Source: Clostridia bacterium (GTDB taxonomy: Bacteria > Bacillota > Clostridia > Lachnospirales > Anaerotignaceae). From it: a stretch of DNA of 37,994 nt. The stretch is taken from contig RZZU01000025.1 in the NCBI GenBank assembly GCA_009929735.1, positions 1 through 37,994 of the forward strand. The letters are read 5' to 3'. The notes beneath the pieces were generated by a model. The model had not been told where the DNA came from, did not search any database, and saw nothing but the letters and a program-made list of their open reading frames with translations. Within the stretch, counting starts at the first letter, position 1; every line of letters starts with the position of its first letter. The position numbers and the translations under genes were made by a program. Below are positions 1 through 8,283 of this stretch, piece after piece.

Positions 1-145
1 CACGTCAGACCAATTACTCCCTTATTATAAATTAAAATAAGCGCAAATGTTCAAGCACTAATGATATGCTCTAACACTTACACTTATATGGTACTAAATT
101 ATACCCTAGAATTGTATCTTCAACGACCTCTTGGCCCTTAAAGCC

Positions 146-1891
146 TTACTCTTCACCCTGCATTGCATCATAACCGGTTTCACCCGTTCTGATTTTAATG
201 ACATCCTCAACATTGTAGATGAAGATTTTTCCGTCACCAATATTGCCTGTGTAAAGTGCCTTTTTCGCTGCTTCTACAACCTTTTCAACAGGAACCTTTG
301 TTACAACTATTTCAACCTGAATCTTAGGAAGTAAGTTGATTTCCACAGGTACACCACGATAGTACTGGTTGCTGCCCTTTTGCAAACCGCATCCGACAAC
401 TTGTATTACTGTCATACCTGTAACTTCAATTTCATTCATTGCACTCTTTAATTCCTCAAACTTACTCTGACGTGTAATAATTGTAACCTTTGTAATTTTT
501 GCTTTGGAAGATCCACTATCAATCATGCTATACTGAACAGGAACTGCTTCATTAATAGAAACAAGCTTCTTTTCTTCAATCAACTCATCAGAGGATGCAC
601 TGCCAACAAAGCCGCCATAGGAATTTGTTACAGGCATAAAGTCTGCATAACTGCTTGCAAGCCCATGTTCACTGATGTCCAGACCTTCGATTTCCTCTGC
701 AGGAGATACTCTAAGTCCATTTGTTTTCTTAATTACCGTAAAAACAATATACATGGTTACAGCTGTCCATGCGCAAATTGCCAAAATGCCAATCAACTGC
801 AGCTTTAGCTGATGAAAGCCACCACCATAGAATAAACCTTTGGTAATCACATCGCCGTCATAAATATTAAACAACCCTACGGATAAAGTGCCCCAAATAC
901 CATTCGCTCCGTGTACTGCAACCGCACCAACAGGATCGTCAATATGTAATTTTAAATCTAAAAATTCAACAACCAAAACTACCAAAAAACCAGCAACAAT
1001 ACCAATGATAATTGCACCAAAAGCATCAACATTTGCACATGGCGCAGTAATTGCTACAAGCCCTGCCAAGGAACCATTTAAAGTCATAGAAACGTCAGGC
1101 TTCCCATTTTTAAGCCAAGTGAACATCATCGTAGTCACTGTGGCAAACCCTGCGGCAATTGTTGTTGTGCTGAAAATCTGTGCCAGCTGACCAACTTGCG
1201 TAGCAGCCGCACCGTTAAAGCCGTACCAGCCAAACCATAAAATAAATACACCTAATGCGCCTAATGTTAAAGAATGTCCGGGAATTGCACGAACAGAGAT
1301 TTTTCCGTCTTTCCCCTTGATATACTTTCCGATACGAGGCCCCAACATTTTTGCACCAATCAGTGATGTAACACCGCCAACCATATGGATTGCAGCAGAA
1401 CCTGCAAAATCGACAAAGCCCATCTGAAACAACCAGCCATTGCTATTCCATACCCAGCCTGCTTCTATCGGATAGATCAGACAGCTAATGACTGCACTGT
1501 AAATCAAGTAAGCACTGAATTTCGTTCTTTCTGCCATTGCACCCGATACAATTGTAGCGGCTGTGGCACAGAATACTAAGTTAAAAATAAAGGAAGACCA
1601 AGGGAAATTGGCAAAATCCGTAAAAAGATTTAGATTCGGGATGCCAACAAGCCCAAAAAAGGTATCCTCTGCCATCATAAGATTAAATCCAATAAATAAA
1701 AATACCACTGTACCAATACAAAAATCCATAAGATTTTTCATGATGATGTTTCCTGCATTTTTAGCTCTGGTAAATCCAGTTTCTACCATTGCAAACCCTG
1801 CTTGCATAAAAAACACCAGTACGGCACCCATCAAAAACCAAATACCAAATAAATCCGATGACGCCTGTTCAAACAACGCTAAAGCATCCAT
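146..1891 (-). CDS. amt: Ammonium transporter fused to a P-II regulatory domain (Amt-GlnB)
   Basis: This is a 581-residue membrane protein predicted to carry ammonium into the cell. The first ~410 residues are an Amt channel with about eleven hydrophobic helices and both pore histidines (in AIHMVGG and in VHGANGIWG). After a linker, roughly the last 110 residues are a complete P-II domain starting near KITKVTIITRQ, with a T-loop containing QYYRGVPVE and the C-terminal RTGETGYDAM typical of GlnB/GlnK. Amt and GlnK are normally separate neighbouring genes; here the regulator that plugs the pore is covalently attached. An ATG at 1891 is chosen because AGGAGG lies just upstream; an in-frame extension to 1918 lacks a ribosome-binding site. 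The gene stands alone, with its own promoter and a terminator hairpin in the leader. Family assignment is very secure; how the fused domain behaves is inference. Confidence 0.96.
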   Translation of the reverse strand: MDALALFEQASSDLFGIWFLMGAVLVFFMQAGFAMVETGFTRAKNAGNIIMKNLMDFCIGTVVFLFIGFNLMMAEDTFFGLVGIPNLNLFTDFANFPWSSFIFNLVFCATAATIVSGAMAERTKFSAYLIYSAVISCLIYPIEAGWVWNSNGWLFQMGFVDFAGSAAIHMVGGVTSLIGAKMLGPRIGKYIKGKDGKISVRAIPGHSLTLGALGVFILWFGWYGFNGAAATQVGQLAQIFSTTTIAAGFATVTTMMFTWLKNGKPDVSMTLNGSLAGLVAITAPCANVDAFGAIIIGIVAGFLVVLVVEFLDLKLHIDDPVGAVAVHGANGIWGTLSVGLFNIYDGDVITKGLFYGGGFHQLKLQLIGILAICAWTAVTMYIVFTVIKKTNGLRVSPAEEIEGLDISEHGLASSYADFMPVTNSYGGFVGSASSDELIEEKKLVSINEAVPVQYSMIDSGSSKAKITKVTIITRQSKFEELKSAMNEIEVTGMTVIQVVGCGLQKGSNQYYRGVPVEINLLPKIQVEIVVTKVPVEKVVEAAKKALYTGNIGDGKIFIYNVEDVIKIRTGETGYDAMQGEE

Positions 1892-1914
1892 ACACACTAC
1901 CTCCTTTTTTATAA

Positions 1915-1953
1915 ACAAAAAAAGGCACTGAGAGATTATTTCTCAGCACCTTT
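1915..1953 (-). terminator. Intrinsic terminator inside the amt leader (candidate attenuator)
   Basis: On the minus strand a 13-bp stem (1921-1933 with 1941-1953, 7-nt loop) is followed directly by seven Ts. Two of the pairs are G.U wobbles that form only in RNA copied from the minus strand, so the structure belongs to the amt transcript. It lies between the promoter (1968-1996) and the amt ribosome-binding site, so it must be read through for expression. This is the layout of an attenuator. No antiterminator stem, ANTAR-type double hairpin or known riboswitch is visible before it. Confidence 0.75.
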
Positions 1954-1967
1954 GCTTTACTTTACGC

Positions 1968-1996
1968 AGTTTAACATCTAAAAAAAAGATTGTCAA
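1968..1996 (-). promoter_or_regulatory. Sigma-A type promoter of amt
   Basis: A perfect -35 TTGACA (1991-1996) is separated by 17 bp from the -10 TAAACT (1968-1973) on the minus strand. The start site would fall near 1961, only a few bases before the leader hairpin. Confidence 0.7.
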
Positions 1997-2406
1997 TAGC
2001 AAAATAATATTTTTTTAGTCGAGTTTAATAAAAACAAACACCTTTTTTTGTGCATAATGAACTAGTTTTTATTGTCAAACTTGCAAACATATTTATTTTA
2101 ATTTTATCATATTTAAACAATTATTATTGGTTTTATCTTGTAAAAAAGTATTTTTTCGCAATATGAAATATTCTGTATGTCCTGCAATCTTCATTTTATC
2201 AAAAAAATCCGATAAAAAGTATACATTGTACATTTTTTGCACAATTCTCGAATGCCACGGTATTCATTCACTTTTTTCGTTGCAGTGAAATATAATCCAG
2301 TCAATTTTTTCAGACTATTTCAAGATTGTCCTCTTATGTTTTTTATGTTTTCTAAATAAAATACTTGTCCTTTTAAGAATCGCACTGCATTATTTTTTTA
2401 TTTCTT
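1997..2406. other. AT-rich intergenic stretch without recognised genes
   Basis: About 410 bp of very AT-rich sequence upstream of amt and downstream of the Na/Pi cotransporter terminator. I see no open frame with a ribosome-binding site, no tRNA and no strong hairpin. Confidence 0.6.
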
Positions 2407-2431
2407 AAAAAAAAGCATCCTTTTAGGATGC
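2407..2431 (-). terminator. Intrinsic terminator of the Na/Pi cotransporter transcript
   Basis: On the minus strand GCATCC, a 5-nt loop and GGATGC (2415-2431) are followed by eight Ts (2407-2414). It ends the transcript coming from 2669, leaving a roughly 240-nt 3' untranslated region. Confidence 0.75.
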
Positions 2432-2645
2432 CCAGTCGGTAGACAAAGTTATTTTTCAAACAGCGAAAGGTTTTGGGAAACAAAGCATTTCTTAAAAGCA
2501 AGCGCAAGAAGGAACGGTGCCCCTTCGCAAAAGGCTAAGAGTATCAACCCTTTTCGGTTAGCATAGCTCCCCTGTTGTTTTTTGCCTACCTCTTCACAAT
2601 TATGATTTTGATGAAGGGTGTCGACTTTGCCGACACCCTTCATCA
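2432..2645 (-). other. Long 3' UTR-like element opened by a perfect 15-bp palindrome
   Basis: Between the cotransporter stop codon and its terminator lie about 215 nt that start with a perfect inverted repeat (2609-2623 with 2631-2645, 7-nt loop). The interior contains a 65-codon open frame on the minus strand (2449-2646) that begins inside the palindrome and has no ribosome-binding site, so I do not call it a gene. The palindrome lacks a T-run on either strand and is not a simple terminator. The combination of terminal palindrome and terminal terminator hairpin resembles an intergenic repeat unit or an sRNA processed from the 3' UTR; which one cannot be told from a single copy. Confidence 0.4.
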
Positions 2646-2668
2646 TCCTTTGCGTATATCTTTACACA

Positions 2669-4351
2669 TTAAGCCTGTACATCTTCATCGTTCATTCTTC
2701 TGTGATATCTATGCTCATTCAAAACAACCTGCGAAATATTCATTGCATGGTCAGAAATACGTTCCAAGTTTGCAAGCACTTCAAGGAAATGAATGCCTGA
2801 ATTCACGTTGCATTCTGCATTTGAAAGCCTTTCAATATGGCCTGCACGCAATTTCTTCTCCAACTCATCAACCTGATCTTCATATACCGCCGTCTTTGCC
2901 GCAGCCGCAATATCATCATTTTCCAAAGCCTTTAAAGCATTATCATAGCTGCAAAGTGCCGCACGAATCATTTCATCCAACTCTTCGATAGCAGTATGAG
3001 AAAACGCTAGGTCTTCATGGGTCATTTCCTCAGCTAATTCAGCAATATTTTCCGCATGATCACCTACACGTTCCATATCACTGATGGTATTTAAAAGGGA
3101 AGTTACCGTATGGTTTTCTCTATCACTGATTTGCAGCGTACACAGCTTAATCAAATATTCAGAAATACCATCACAAACCCTGTCAACCACACACTCTCTT
3201 TGTTTCACTTCTTCAATTATTTCTGGAGAACTATGGTGAAGCGCCTCCAAAGCACAACCAAGATTTTCTCTGGCAATACGCCCCAAACGGATGGTTTCCT
3301 TTTTTGCGCCTTCAACCGCAAGGCTAGGTGTATGCAGCATACGCTTATCCAAATGAAGAAGCTGACCTTCATCCCCTGCTGTACTTTCCACCACACCATT
3401 GAGCTTCATGGCAACACGAATAATCCACTTTGAGAATGGGAATAATAACAATGTTGTACCAATATTGAAAGCAGTATGAATTGCACTGATTTGTGTCTGA
3501 GAAATAATTCCCAAACCAGCCTCAGGGCTGACGGAAGAGAAATAAACCATAGCAATAATACTGAATACAATTGTACCAATAATGTTAAACATTAAATGCA
3601 TATAGCCTACACACTTTGCATTTTTACCTGCTCCAATGCCGCTTAACAAGGCAGTAACACAAGTACCGATATTCTGCCCCATGATAATGAACACCGCAGC
3701 ATTAATTGGTACTAAGCCTGTTGCCGCAAGGGAAAGCAAGATACCTTGAGATGCTGAAGAGCTTTGAATAATTGCAGTAACACCTGCACCCACCAAAATA
3801 CCCAGCATCGGGTTTAGTCCCAATTTGACGAATGCATCCTTGAACACCTGAGAGTCACTCAATGGAGATACGCTGTCAGACATCGTGTGCATACCAATAA
3901 ATAAGATACCAAAACCGATAATAATGGAAGCTATCTCCCTATGTTTCATTTTCTTACCGGTAATTTGAAGAATAACACCGATCATAACCGCCAACGGCGC
4001 CATGGTAACAGGGCTGAACATCTTCGCCCATTCAGAACTGGAAACAAGCCAGCCTGTCACTGTGGTACCGATATTGGCACCCATAATCACGCTCATGGCT
4101 TGCGTTAGGTTCATCAATCCGGCGTTTACGAAACCGACAACCATAACCGTTGTTGCCGAAGAGCTTTGAACAATTGCCGTTACTAAGGCACCTAAAGCCA
4201 CACCCATGATTTTGTTTTGTGTTAAAGCTTCAAGGATAGACTTCATTTTTGCACCGGCTGCATTTTGTAAACCTTGAGCCATATAGTTCATGCCAAAGAT
4301 AAACATGGCGAGCCCACCAATAAATGGGATGATAATATTTACATATTCCAT
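2669..4351 (-). CDS. Na+/phosphate cotransporter with C-terminal PhoU-like domain
   Basis: A 560-residue membrane protein of the NptA / Na/Pi cotransporter family, predicted to import phosphate with sodium. Both halves of the transporter fold carry the family's QSSSA motif (QSSSATT near residue 61 and QSSSASQ near residue 195), each in a Gly/Ala-rich helix repeat. The last ~210 residues form two PhoU-like three-helix repeats with alternating acidic residues, the usual arrangement in Firmicute members and thought to regulate transport. The start at 4351 is preferred because GGAGG lies seven bases upstream; the in-frame ATG at 4363 overlaps this ribosome-binding site. It is monocistronic, with a terminator at 2407-2431. 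No Pho box was recognised. Confidence 0.93.
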   Translation of the reverse strand: MEYVNIIIPFIGGLAMFIFGMNYMAQGLQNAAGAKMKSILEALTQNKIMGVALGALVTAIVQSSSATTVMVVGFVNAGLMNLTQAMSVIMGANIGTTVTGWLVSSSEWAKMFSPVTMAPLAVMIGVILQITGKKMKHREIASIIIGFGILFIGMHTMSDSVSPLSDSQVFKDAFVKLGLNPMLGILVGAGVTAIIQSSSASQGILLSLAATGLVPINAAVFIIMGQNIGTCVTALLSGIGAGKNAKCVGYMHLMFNIIGTIVFSIIAMVYFSSVSPEAGLGIISQTQISAIHTAFNIGTTLLLFPFSKWIIRVAMKLNGVVESTAGDEGQLLHLDKRMLHTPSLAVEGAKKETIRLGRIARENLGCALEALHHSSPEIIEEVKQRECVVDRVCDGISEYLIKLCTLQISDRENHTVTSLLNTISDMERVGDHAENIAELAEEMTHEDLAFSHTAIEELDEMIRAALCSYDNALKALENDDIAAAAKTAVYEDQVDELEKKLRAGHIERLSNAECNVNSGIHFLEVLANLERISDHAMNISQVVLNEHRYHRRMNDEDVQA

Positions 4352-4514
4352 TTCTTCCTCCATTAAAAAAGCTTCCTAATTTTACGACCGAAAAATAGCC
4401 ACAGTAATCATAACACACACGTTAAACTACCGCAATCAACTTTTATCTGCTTTTAACATTTTGTGTATTCATATAAAATTTAAGTAAAAAACGTGTCGAA
4501 TTTTGCCGATATGT

Positions 4515-5573
4515 TCAGTCCTGATGAGAAAGAATGATTCCACCGCCAGCTACATACTCCCCATCGTACAAAACAAGAGATTGACCAGGTGTAATTGCTC
4601 TTTGCGGTTCATCAAAAGTACATTCCAGCATATCCTCACCAACCATTTTAACGGTGCACCAAGCGGTTTTGCTTCCATAACGGATTTTTCCTTGTAACCG
4701 CATGCCATCCTCAAATTTTCCCACTGACATATACGCCAGTTCACCCGCATAGAGCTTCGTTTGAAATAATGCTTCATTTTCACATAAAACAACCTGATTG
4801 AAATGATAATCTACATTATAAACGTACATCGGTTTTCCAAAGGCAAGTCCAAGACCCTTTCTTTGACCTACGGTATAATGAATAATCCCTTTATGTTTAC
4901 CAAGCACATTCCCTTCCAAATCAACAAAATCACCGGGTTTTCCATTTTGTCCGCATTGCACTACAATAAAAGAAGCGTAATCTCCATCCGGAATAAAGCA
5001 AATATCCTGACTATCGCTTTTTTGAGCGATAAACCCATCAATTTGTTCCGCAATTTTTCTCACTTCGTCTTTTGTATACGCTCCAATCGGCAGTACCATT
5101 GCTTCCAACTGCTCCTGCGTCAAACGGTATAACGCATATGTTTGATCCTTTTGAGCTGTCGCTGAATTACGAATTGCATAGCGTCCAGTTATGGGGTGCT
5201 TATCTACTTTTGCATAATGCCCCGTAGCAATACGGCTTGCCCCAAGCTCATGTGCCTTTTGCAAAAGCGCCTCGCCTTTGATATATCGATTGCATACCAC
5301 GCATGGATTTGGTGTAAGCCCCATAAAATAGCGTTCGATAAAATGATCCACAACCTTTTCTTCAAACTCTTGCGTGAAATCCAAAACATAATGTGGAATA
5401 CCCAGCTTTTCTGAAACCAATCTTGCATCCCGAATTGCCTTTTCTCCATTTTCTCCCGCCCATAAATCCATGGTAACGCCAATGACATCATAGCCCTGCT
5501 GTTTAAGTAGATATGCACAAACCGTGCTGTCCACACCGCCGGAAAGCCCTACAATTACCTTTTCACGATTCAC
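4515..5573 (-). CDS. mnmA: tRNA-specific 2-thiouridylase MnmA
   Basis: A 352-residue enzyme that places sulfur on U34 of Lys, Glu and Gln tRNAs in the cytoplasm, using ATP and a persulfide donor. The ATP pyrophosphatase loop SGGVDS is at residues 11-16. The two catalytic cysteines are recognisable in NPCVVCNRYIK (C94) and in DSQDICFIPDG. Length matches the family. The start codon is GTG and overlaps the end of the upstream DUF5662 gene by 11 bp, with a GGGGGG ribosome-binding site inside that gene, so the two are translationally coupled. tRNA-Lys(TTT), one of its expected substrates, is also encoded in this window, but 23 kb away. Confidence 0.96.
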   Translation of the reverse strand: MNREKVIVGLSGGVDSTVCAYLLKQQGYDVIGVTMDLWAGENGEKAIRDARLVSEKLGIPHYVLDFTQEFEEKVVDHFIERYFMGLTPNPCVVCNRYIKGEALLQKAHELGASRIATGHYAKVDKHPITGRYAIRNSATAQKDQTYALYRLTQEQLEAMVLPIGAYTKDEVRKIAEQIDGFIAQKSDSQDICFIPDGDYASFIVVQCGQNGKPGDFVDLEGNVLGKHKGIIHYTVGQRKGLGLAFGKPMYVYNVDYHFNQVVLCENEALFQTKLYAGELAYMSVGKFEDGMRLQGKIRYGSKTAWCTVKMVGEDMLECTFDEPQRAITPGQSLVLYDGEYVAGGGIILSHQD

Positions 5574-6162
5574 TTTTCCGATTCCCCCCTCTTAAACAAA
5601 TTCCAAAAAACTGCCTTACCGCGCGTTTTCTTTCCTGTTTTAAGAACCTTTTTACATATGAAAAAGTTGCATCCTCGCCGCATTCCCCCAGCATCTGTAA
5701 AAAGTGCTCTAATAGCCTTAAGGATTCCTCATGCATAATTTCATGAACCAGTCTGCTTTTTTTATGATATTCCCAAGGACTTCCATCGGTATATTCATCT
5801 TTTTGATATGTTTTGCAAGCTGCAATACGGTCCATAAACATTTCAACCACAAAACGCACAGGCATTTTCATTCCGCCAAGCAAACGCTCCTGCGTTCTGC
5901 TGTAATCAATCCAGTACTCAAAATGGTGCTTGTTTCTTCCTTTATGATGAAGCCAAGAACTGGAATATCCTTTAGCTTCACGTTCTGCGTTATTTGGACT
6001 GCGGTCCCCCTGAAAATATTTCGCCCCCACCAAAAATTCCGTAGGTGAAAACTTGGAAAGATCATGTGTCAGCCCTTGCCAATAAAGCCCCACCTGAAAA
6101 CAATGCTGTCGAACTAAATGTCTGTGGTGTGTAATCGTTTTCAAGTGTTCTATAACTTTCAT
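5563..6162 (-). CDS. DUF5662 family protein
   Basis: A 199-residue soluble protein that I recognise as DUF5662, a family of unknown function common in Firmicutes. It is rich in histidines arranged as if to bind metal: TITHHRHLVRQH near the N-terminus, GLTHDLSKFSPTEF near residue 30 and WLHHKGRNKHHFEYW near residue 70. The start at 6162 is chosen because GGAGG lies eight bases upstream; earlier in-frame ATGs overlap that site. It overlaps mnmA by 11 bp and is almost certainly co-transcribed with it. The HD-like spacing suggests a hydrolase, but this is inference only. Confidence 0.8.
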   Translation of the reverse strand: MKVIEHLKTITHHRHLVRQHCFQVGLYWQGLTHDLSKFSPTEFLVGAKYFQGDRSPNNAEREAKGYSSSWLHHKGRNKHHFEYWIDYSRTQERLLGGMKMPVRFVVEMFMDRIAACKTYQKDEYTDGSPWEYHKKSRLVHEIMHEESLRLLEHFLQMLGECGEDATFSYVKRFLKQERKRAVRQFFGICLRGGNRKSES

Positions 6163-6304
6163 TCTCATATCCTCCATATACCGATTTATTGCAAATAATA
6201 TAATACAGTTCTTACCTTATTTGAAATTTAAAAATATTTATAAATTAAAATAAATGTAAAATATTTATTAAAACTTTGCCAGTAAAAAATGCGTTCCCCC
6301 TCCA

Positions 6305-6422
6305 CCAAAAAGCCGTGTATTATGAAAGTCACGGTCTTGATTATGCGTAAAATTTTTTCACAATTTTACGCATAATGGTCGGTGTTTCCAACCACGCCAA
6401 AAGGCAGGGGATCACGAAAGTC
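6305..6422. repeat. Perfect 15-bp palindrome flanked by 26-bp imperfect direct repeats
   Basis: The intergenic region holds an ordered structure: a 26-bp copy at 6305-6330, a perfect 15-bp inverted repeat with a 7-nt loop at 6340-6376, and a second 26-bp copy at 6397-6422. The two 26-mers align without gaps at 20 of 26 positions and share their ends (CCAAAA and GAAAGTC). The palindrome is AT-rich and has no T-run, so it is not an ordinary terminator. The rest of the 6178-6480 gap contains nothing else I recognise apart from the terminator at 6425-6457. Confidence 0.55.
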
Positions 6423-6424
6423 CG

Positions 6425-6457
6425 TTAAAAAGCGGCATAGGCCATTGCCCAGCCGCT
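6425..6457 (-). terminator. Intrinsic terminator of the cysteine hydrolase gene
   Basis: On the minus strand AGCGGC (6452-6457) pairs with GCCGCT (6431-6436) across a 15-nt loop and is followed by TTTT. It lies 24 bp past the stop codon of the hydrolase at 6481. Confidence 0.6.
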
Positions 6458-6480
6458 ATTCTCTTTTGCCAAAGCTACAA

Positions 6481-7023
6481 TTATTTTACCAATTTGGAAA
6501 TGGCTTTAAAGTGAGGGGATTTTGCCCCTCCGGTCAGTTCAAACAGCACCGCCTCGCAAGTTGTTAAAACAGCGCCCTCTGCCTTCATTCTTTCCAATCC
6601 AATTTCTTTATCATAAGTCTTTCTGGAGCCAACGCAGTCAGCAACTACAAATACCCGGTAATCCGCCCCCAAAAGGTCAATTACAGTTTGTAAAACGCAA
6701 ATATGCGCTTCTACGCCACAAATTAAAATCGTTTTCTTCCCTTGGGCTTTTACCCATGCTGCAATTTCCTCACATTCAAAACAGCTGAATGTGTTTTTTT
6801 CCAAATACTGAAAGGAAGGAATGACACCTGCAAATGCAGCAACCGTTTCACCCAATCCCCTTGTATATTGCTGGGATACCGCAAAGGGTACGCCAACCTC
6901 CGCTAAGCCCTGTACCAAGATTGCTGATTTTTTTACGATTTCTTCATTCTCGCTAATCACAGGAACTAACTTTTCTTGAAAATCAATAAATAATGCCGCT
7001 GTATCTTCCGCATAAATTCTCAT
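6481..7023 (-). CDS. Cysteine hydrolase of the isochorismatase family
   Basis: A 180-residue Rossmann-like hydrolase. The three catalytic residues of the family are present: Asp in ALFIDFQEKL (residue 14), Lys in YLEKNTFSCF (near 76) and the nucleophilic Cys in GVEAHICVLQT (near 109). Members cleave amides or vinyl ethers (nicotinamidase, isochorismatase, YcaC-like proteins). The sequence is closest in style to the YcaC-like or uncharacterised group, and the substrate is unknown. AGGAGG sits nine bases before the ATG at 7023. The gene is single, flanked by the sigG-like gene and a terminator. Confidence 0.88.
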   Translation of the reverse strand: MRIYAEDTAALFIDFQEKLVPVISENEEIVKKSAILVQGLAEVGVPFAVSQQYTRGLGETVAAFAGVIPSFQYLEKNTFSCFECEEIAAWVKAQGKKTILICGVEAHICVLQTVIDLLGADYRVFVVADCVGSRKTYDKEIGLERMKAEGAVLTTCEAVLFELTGGAKSPHFKAISKLVK

Positions 7024-7231
7024 TTGGTTCTTCCTCCTAAAATCAATAAAGATTCATAAAAAGCTTTATTTTTACTCAAAACAACGGTCAGTAAACACCT
7101 TTGTCGTTCATAAAACCCTCATTTTTATATGCATTTTGTACTCAGTTTACTTACACTCGTAAGCAATACTCCAAAATCCATCAAACTTTTCACTTGTATT
7201 TTACATGATTTTAGGTTGATTGTCCATTGTC

Positions 7232-8008
7232 TTATACATATTTTTGCATATGCTTTAACGCACTTTTTTCCAAGCGGCTTACCTGTGCCTGACTTATGCC
7301 AATTTCTGTGCTTACCTCTGTTTGCGTCTTTCCCTCAAAAAATCTTAAAGAAACAATTCTTTTCTCACGATCTGTAAGATGGTGCATTGCTTCGCTCAGT
7401 GACAAATTCTCAAGCCATAGCTTGTCTCCATTTTTTTCATCGCTCACCTGATCCATGACAAACAGTGTGTCCCCTCCGTCATGATAAACAGGCTCATACA
7501 AAGAAACTGGATCTTGAATTGCATCCATTGCAGTGACAACGCTTTCTCTGGACATCCCCATCTCCCTAGCAATTTCTTCAATAGACGGCTCTTTTTCCCG
7601 TTCGGCCATTAAGCGTTCCTTTGCTTGCAAAGCCTTATATGCTGTATCCCTCAGAGAGCGGCTTACCCGAATAGAATTATTATCACGAAGATACCTTCTG
7701 ATCTCCCCGATAATCATAGGGCAGCAATACGTTGATGGCATTACCTGCATATTAATATCAAAATTGTCAATGGCTTTGATTAACCCAACCACGCCAACTT
7801 GAAATAAATCATCCATATTTTCATTTCTGTTTTCAAATCGTTTTATAATGCTCAAAACTAACCTTAAATTCCCTTCAATCAATTTTTCTCTGGCTGATTC
7901 ATCGCCTTCTCGAAATTTTATAAAAAGTTCTCGTGCCTCCTTACCGCTTAAAATAGGTAAATTTGAAGTGTTAATACCGCTGATTTCTACCTTGCCATAA
8001 TATCCCAT
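7232..8008 (-). CDS. sigG: Forespore sigma factor, SigG-like
   Basis: A 258-residue sigma-70 family protein that closely follows SigG: N-terminal KVEISGINTSNLPIL, region 2 with DDLFQVGVVGLIKAIDNFD and MIIGEIRRYLRDN, region 3, the SigG hallmark AIQDPVSLYEPVYHDGGD, and region 4 ending in EIGISQAQVSRLEKSALKHM. SigG directs late forespore transcription. The start at 8008 has AGGAG eight bases upstream. A match to a SigF/G promoter lies at 8075-8104. Unlike in Bacillus and many Clostridia, spoIIGA and sigE are not adjacent. Oddly, in the usually near-invariant stretch around residues 90-96 this protein has VMPSTYCCPM where I expect VKFSTYAVPM. Confidence 0.92.
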   Translation of the reverse strand: MGYYGKVEISGINTSNLPILSGKEARELFIKFREGDESAREKLIEGNLRLVLSIIKRFENRNENMDDLFQVGVVGLIKAIDNFDINMQVMPSTYCCPMIIGEIRRYLRDNNSIRVSRSLRDTAYKALQAKERLMAEREKEPSIEEIAREMGMSRESVVTAMDAIQDPVSLYEPVYHDGGDTLFVMDQVSDEKNGDKLWLENLSLSEAMHHLTDREKRIVSLRFFEGKTQTEVSTEIGISQAQVSRLEKSALKHMQKYV

Positions 8009-8074
8009 TATGCCCACTCCTATCAAGCAATTTGGCAGCAGAAATGGCAAAACCATTTCATTTGAAGATATTAA

Positions 8075-8104
8075 GAATCTCCCCCTGAATGCGGCAATTT
8101 ATAC
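8075..8104 (-). promoter_or_regulatory. SigF/SigG-type promoter of the sigG-like gene
   Basis: On the minus strand GTATA (8100-8104) is followed after 15 bp by GGGGAGATTC (8075-8084). This fits the forespore sigma consensus (GYWTA, spacer of about 15, GGNNANAHT). SigG genes are normally switched on by SigF and then by SigG itself. Start would be near 8068, about 60 nt before the ATG. Confidence 0.6.
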
Positions 8105-8283
8105 CTTGCAAATATCGTCATTTTCTTTTCAAATTTCCGAAGCAGTGTGTTTTGATACAGAAATTCCCTTTCTTATCGCAACGCTGCATTTATAATTTAG
8201 AAAACTCATTTCAATTTATTATGTCAAAACTGCAAGCTCTACTATGTAATAAATACAAAAATAATATCTCCATTTTCTAAAAT

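Noticed and set aside
24..54. Promoter toward the left edge (TTGAAC, TATAAT on the minus strand)
   Set aside because: Good -10, but the spacer is 19 bp and the gene it would serve is outside the window.
2449..2646. 65-codon frame on the minus strand after the phosphate cotransporter
   Set aside because: It starts inside a perfect palindrome, has no ribosome-binding site and lies within a 3' UTR; treated as part of a structured element.
7232..8008. Frameshift or broken sigG
   Set aside because: The frame is intact over the full family length; the unusual residues are substitutions and not a shift.
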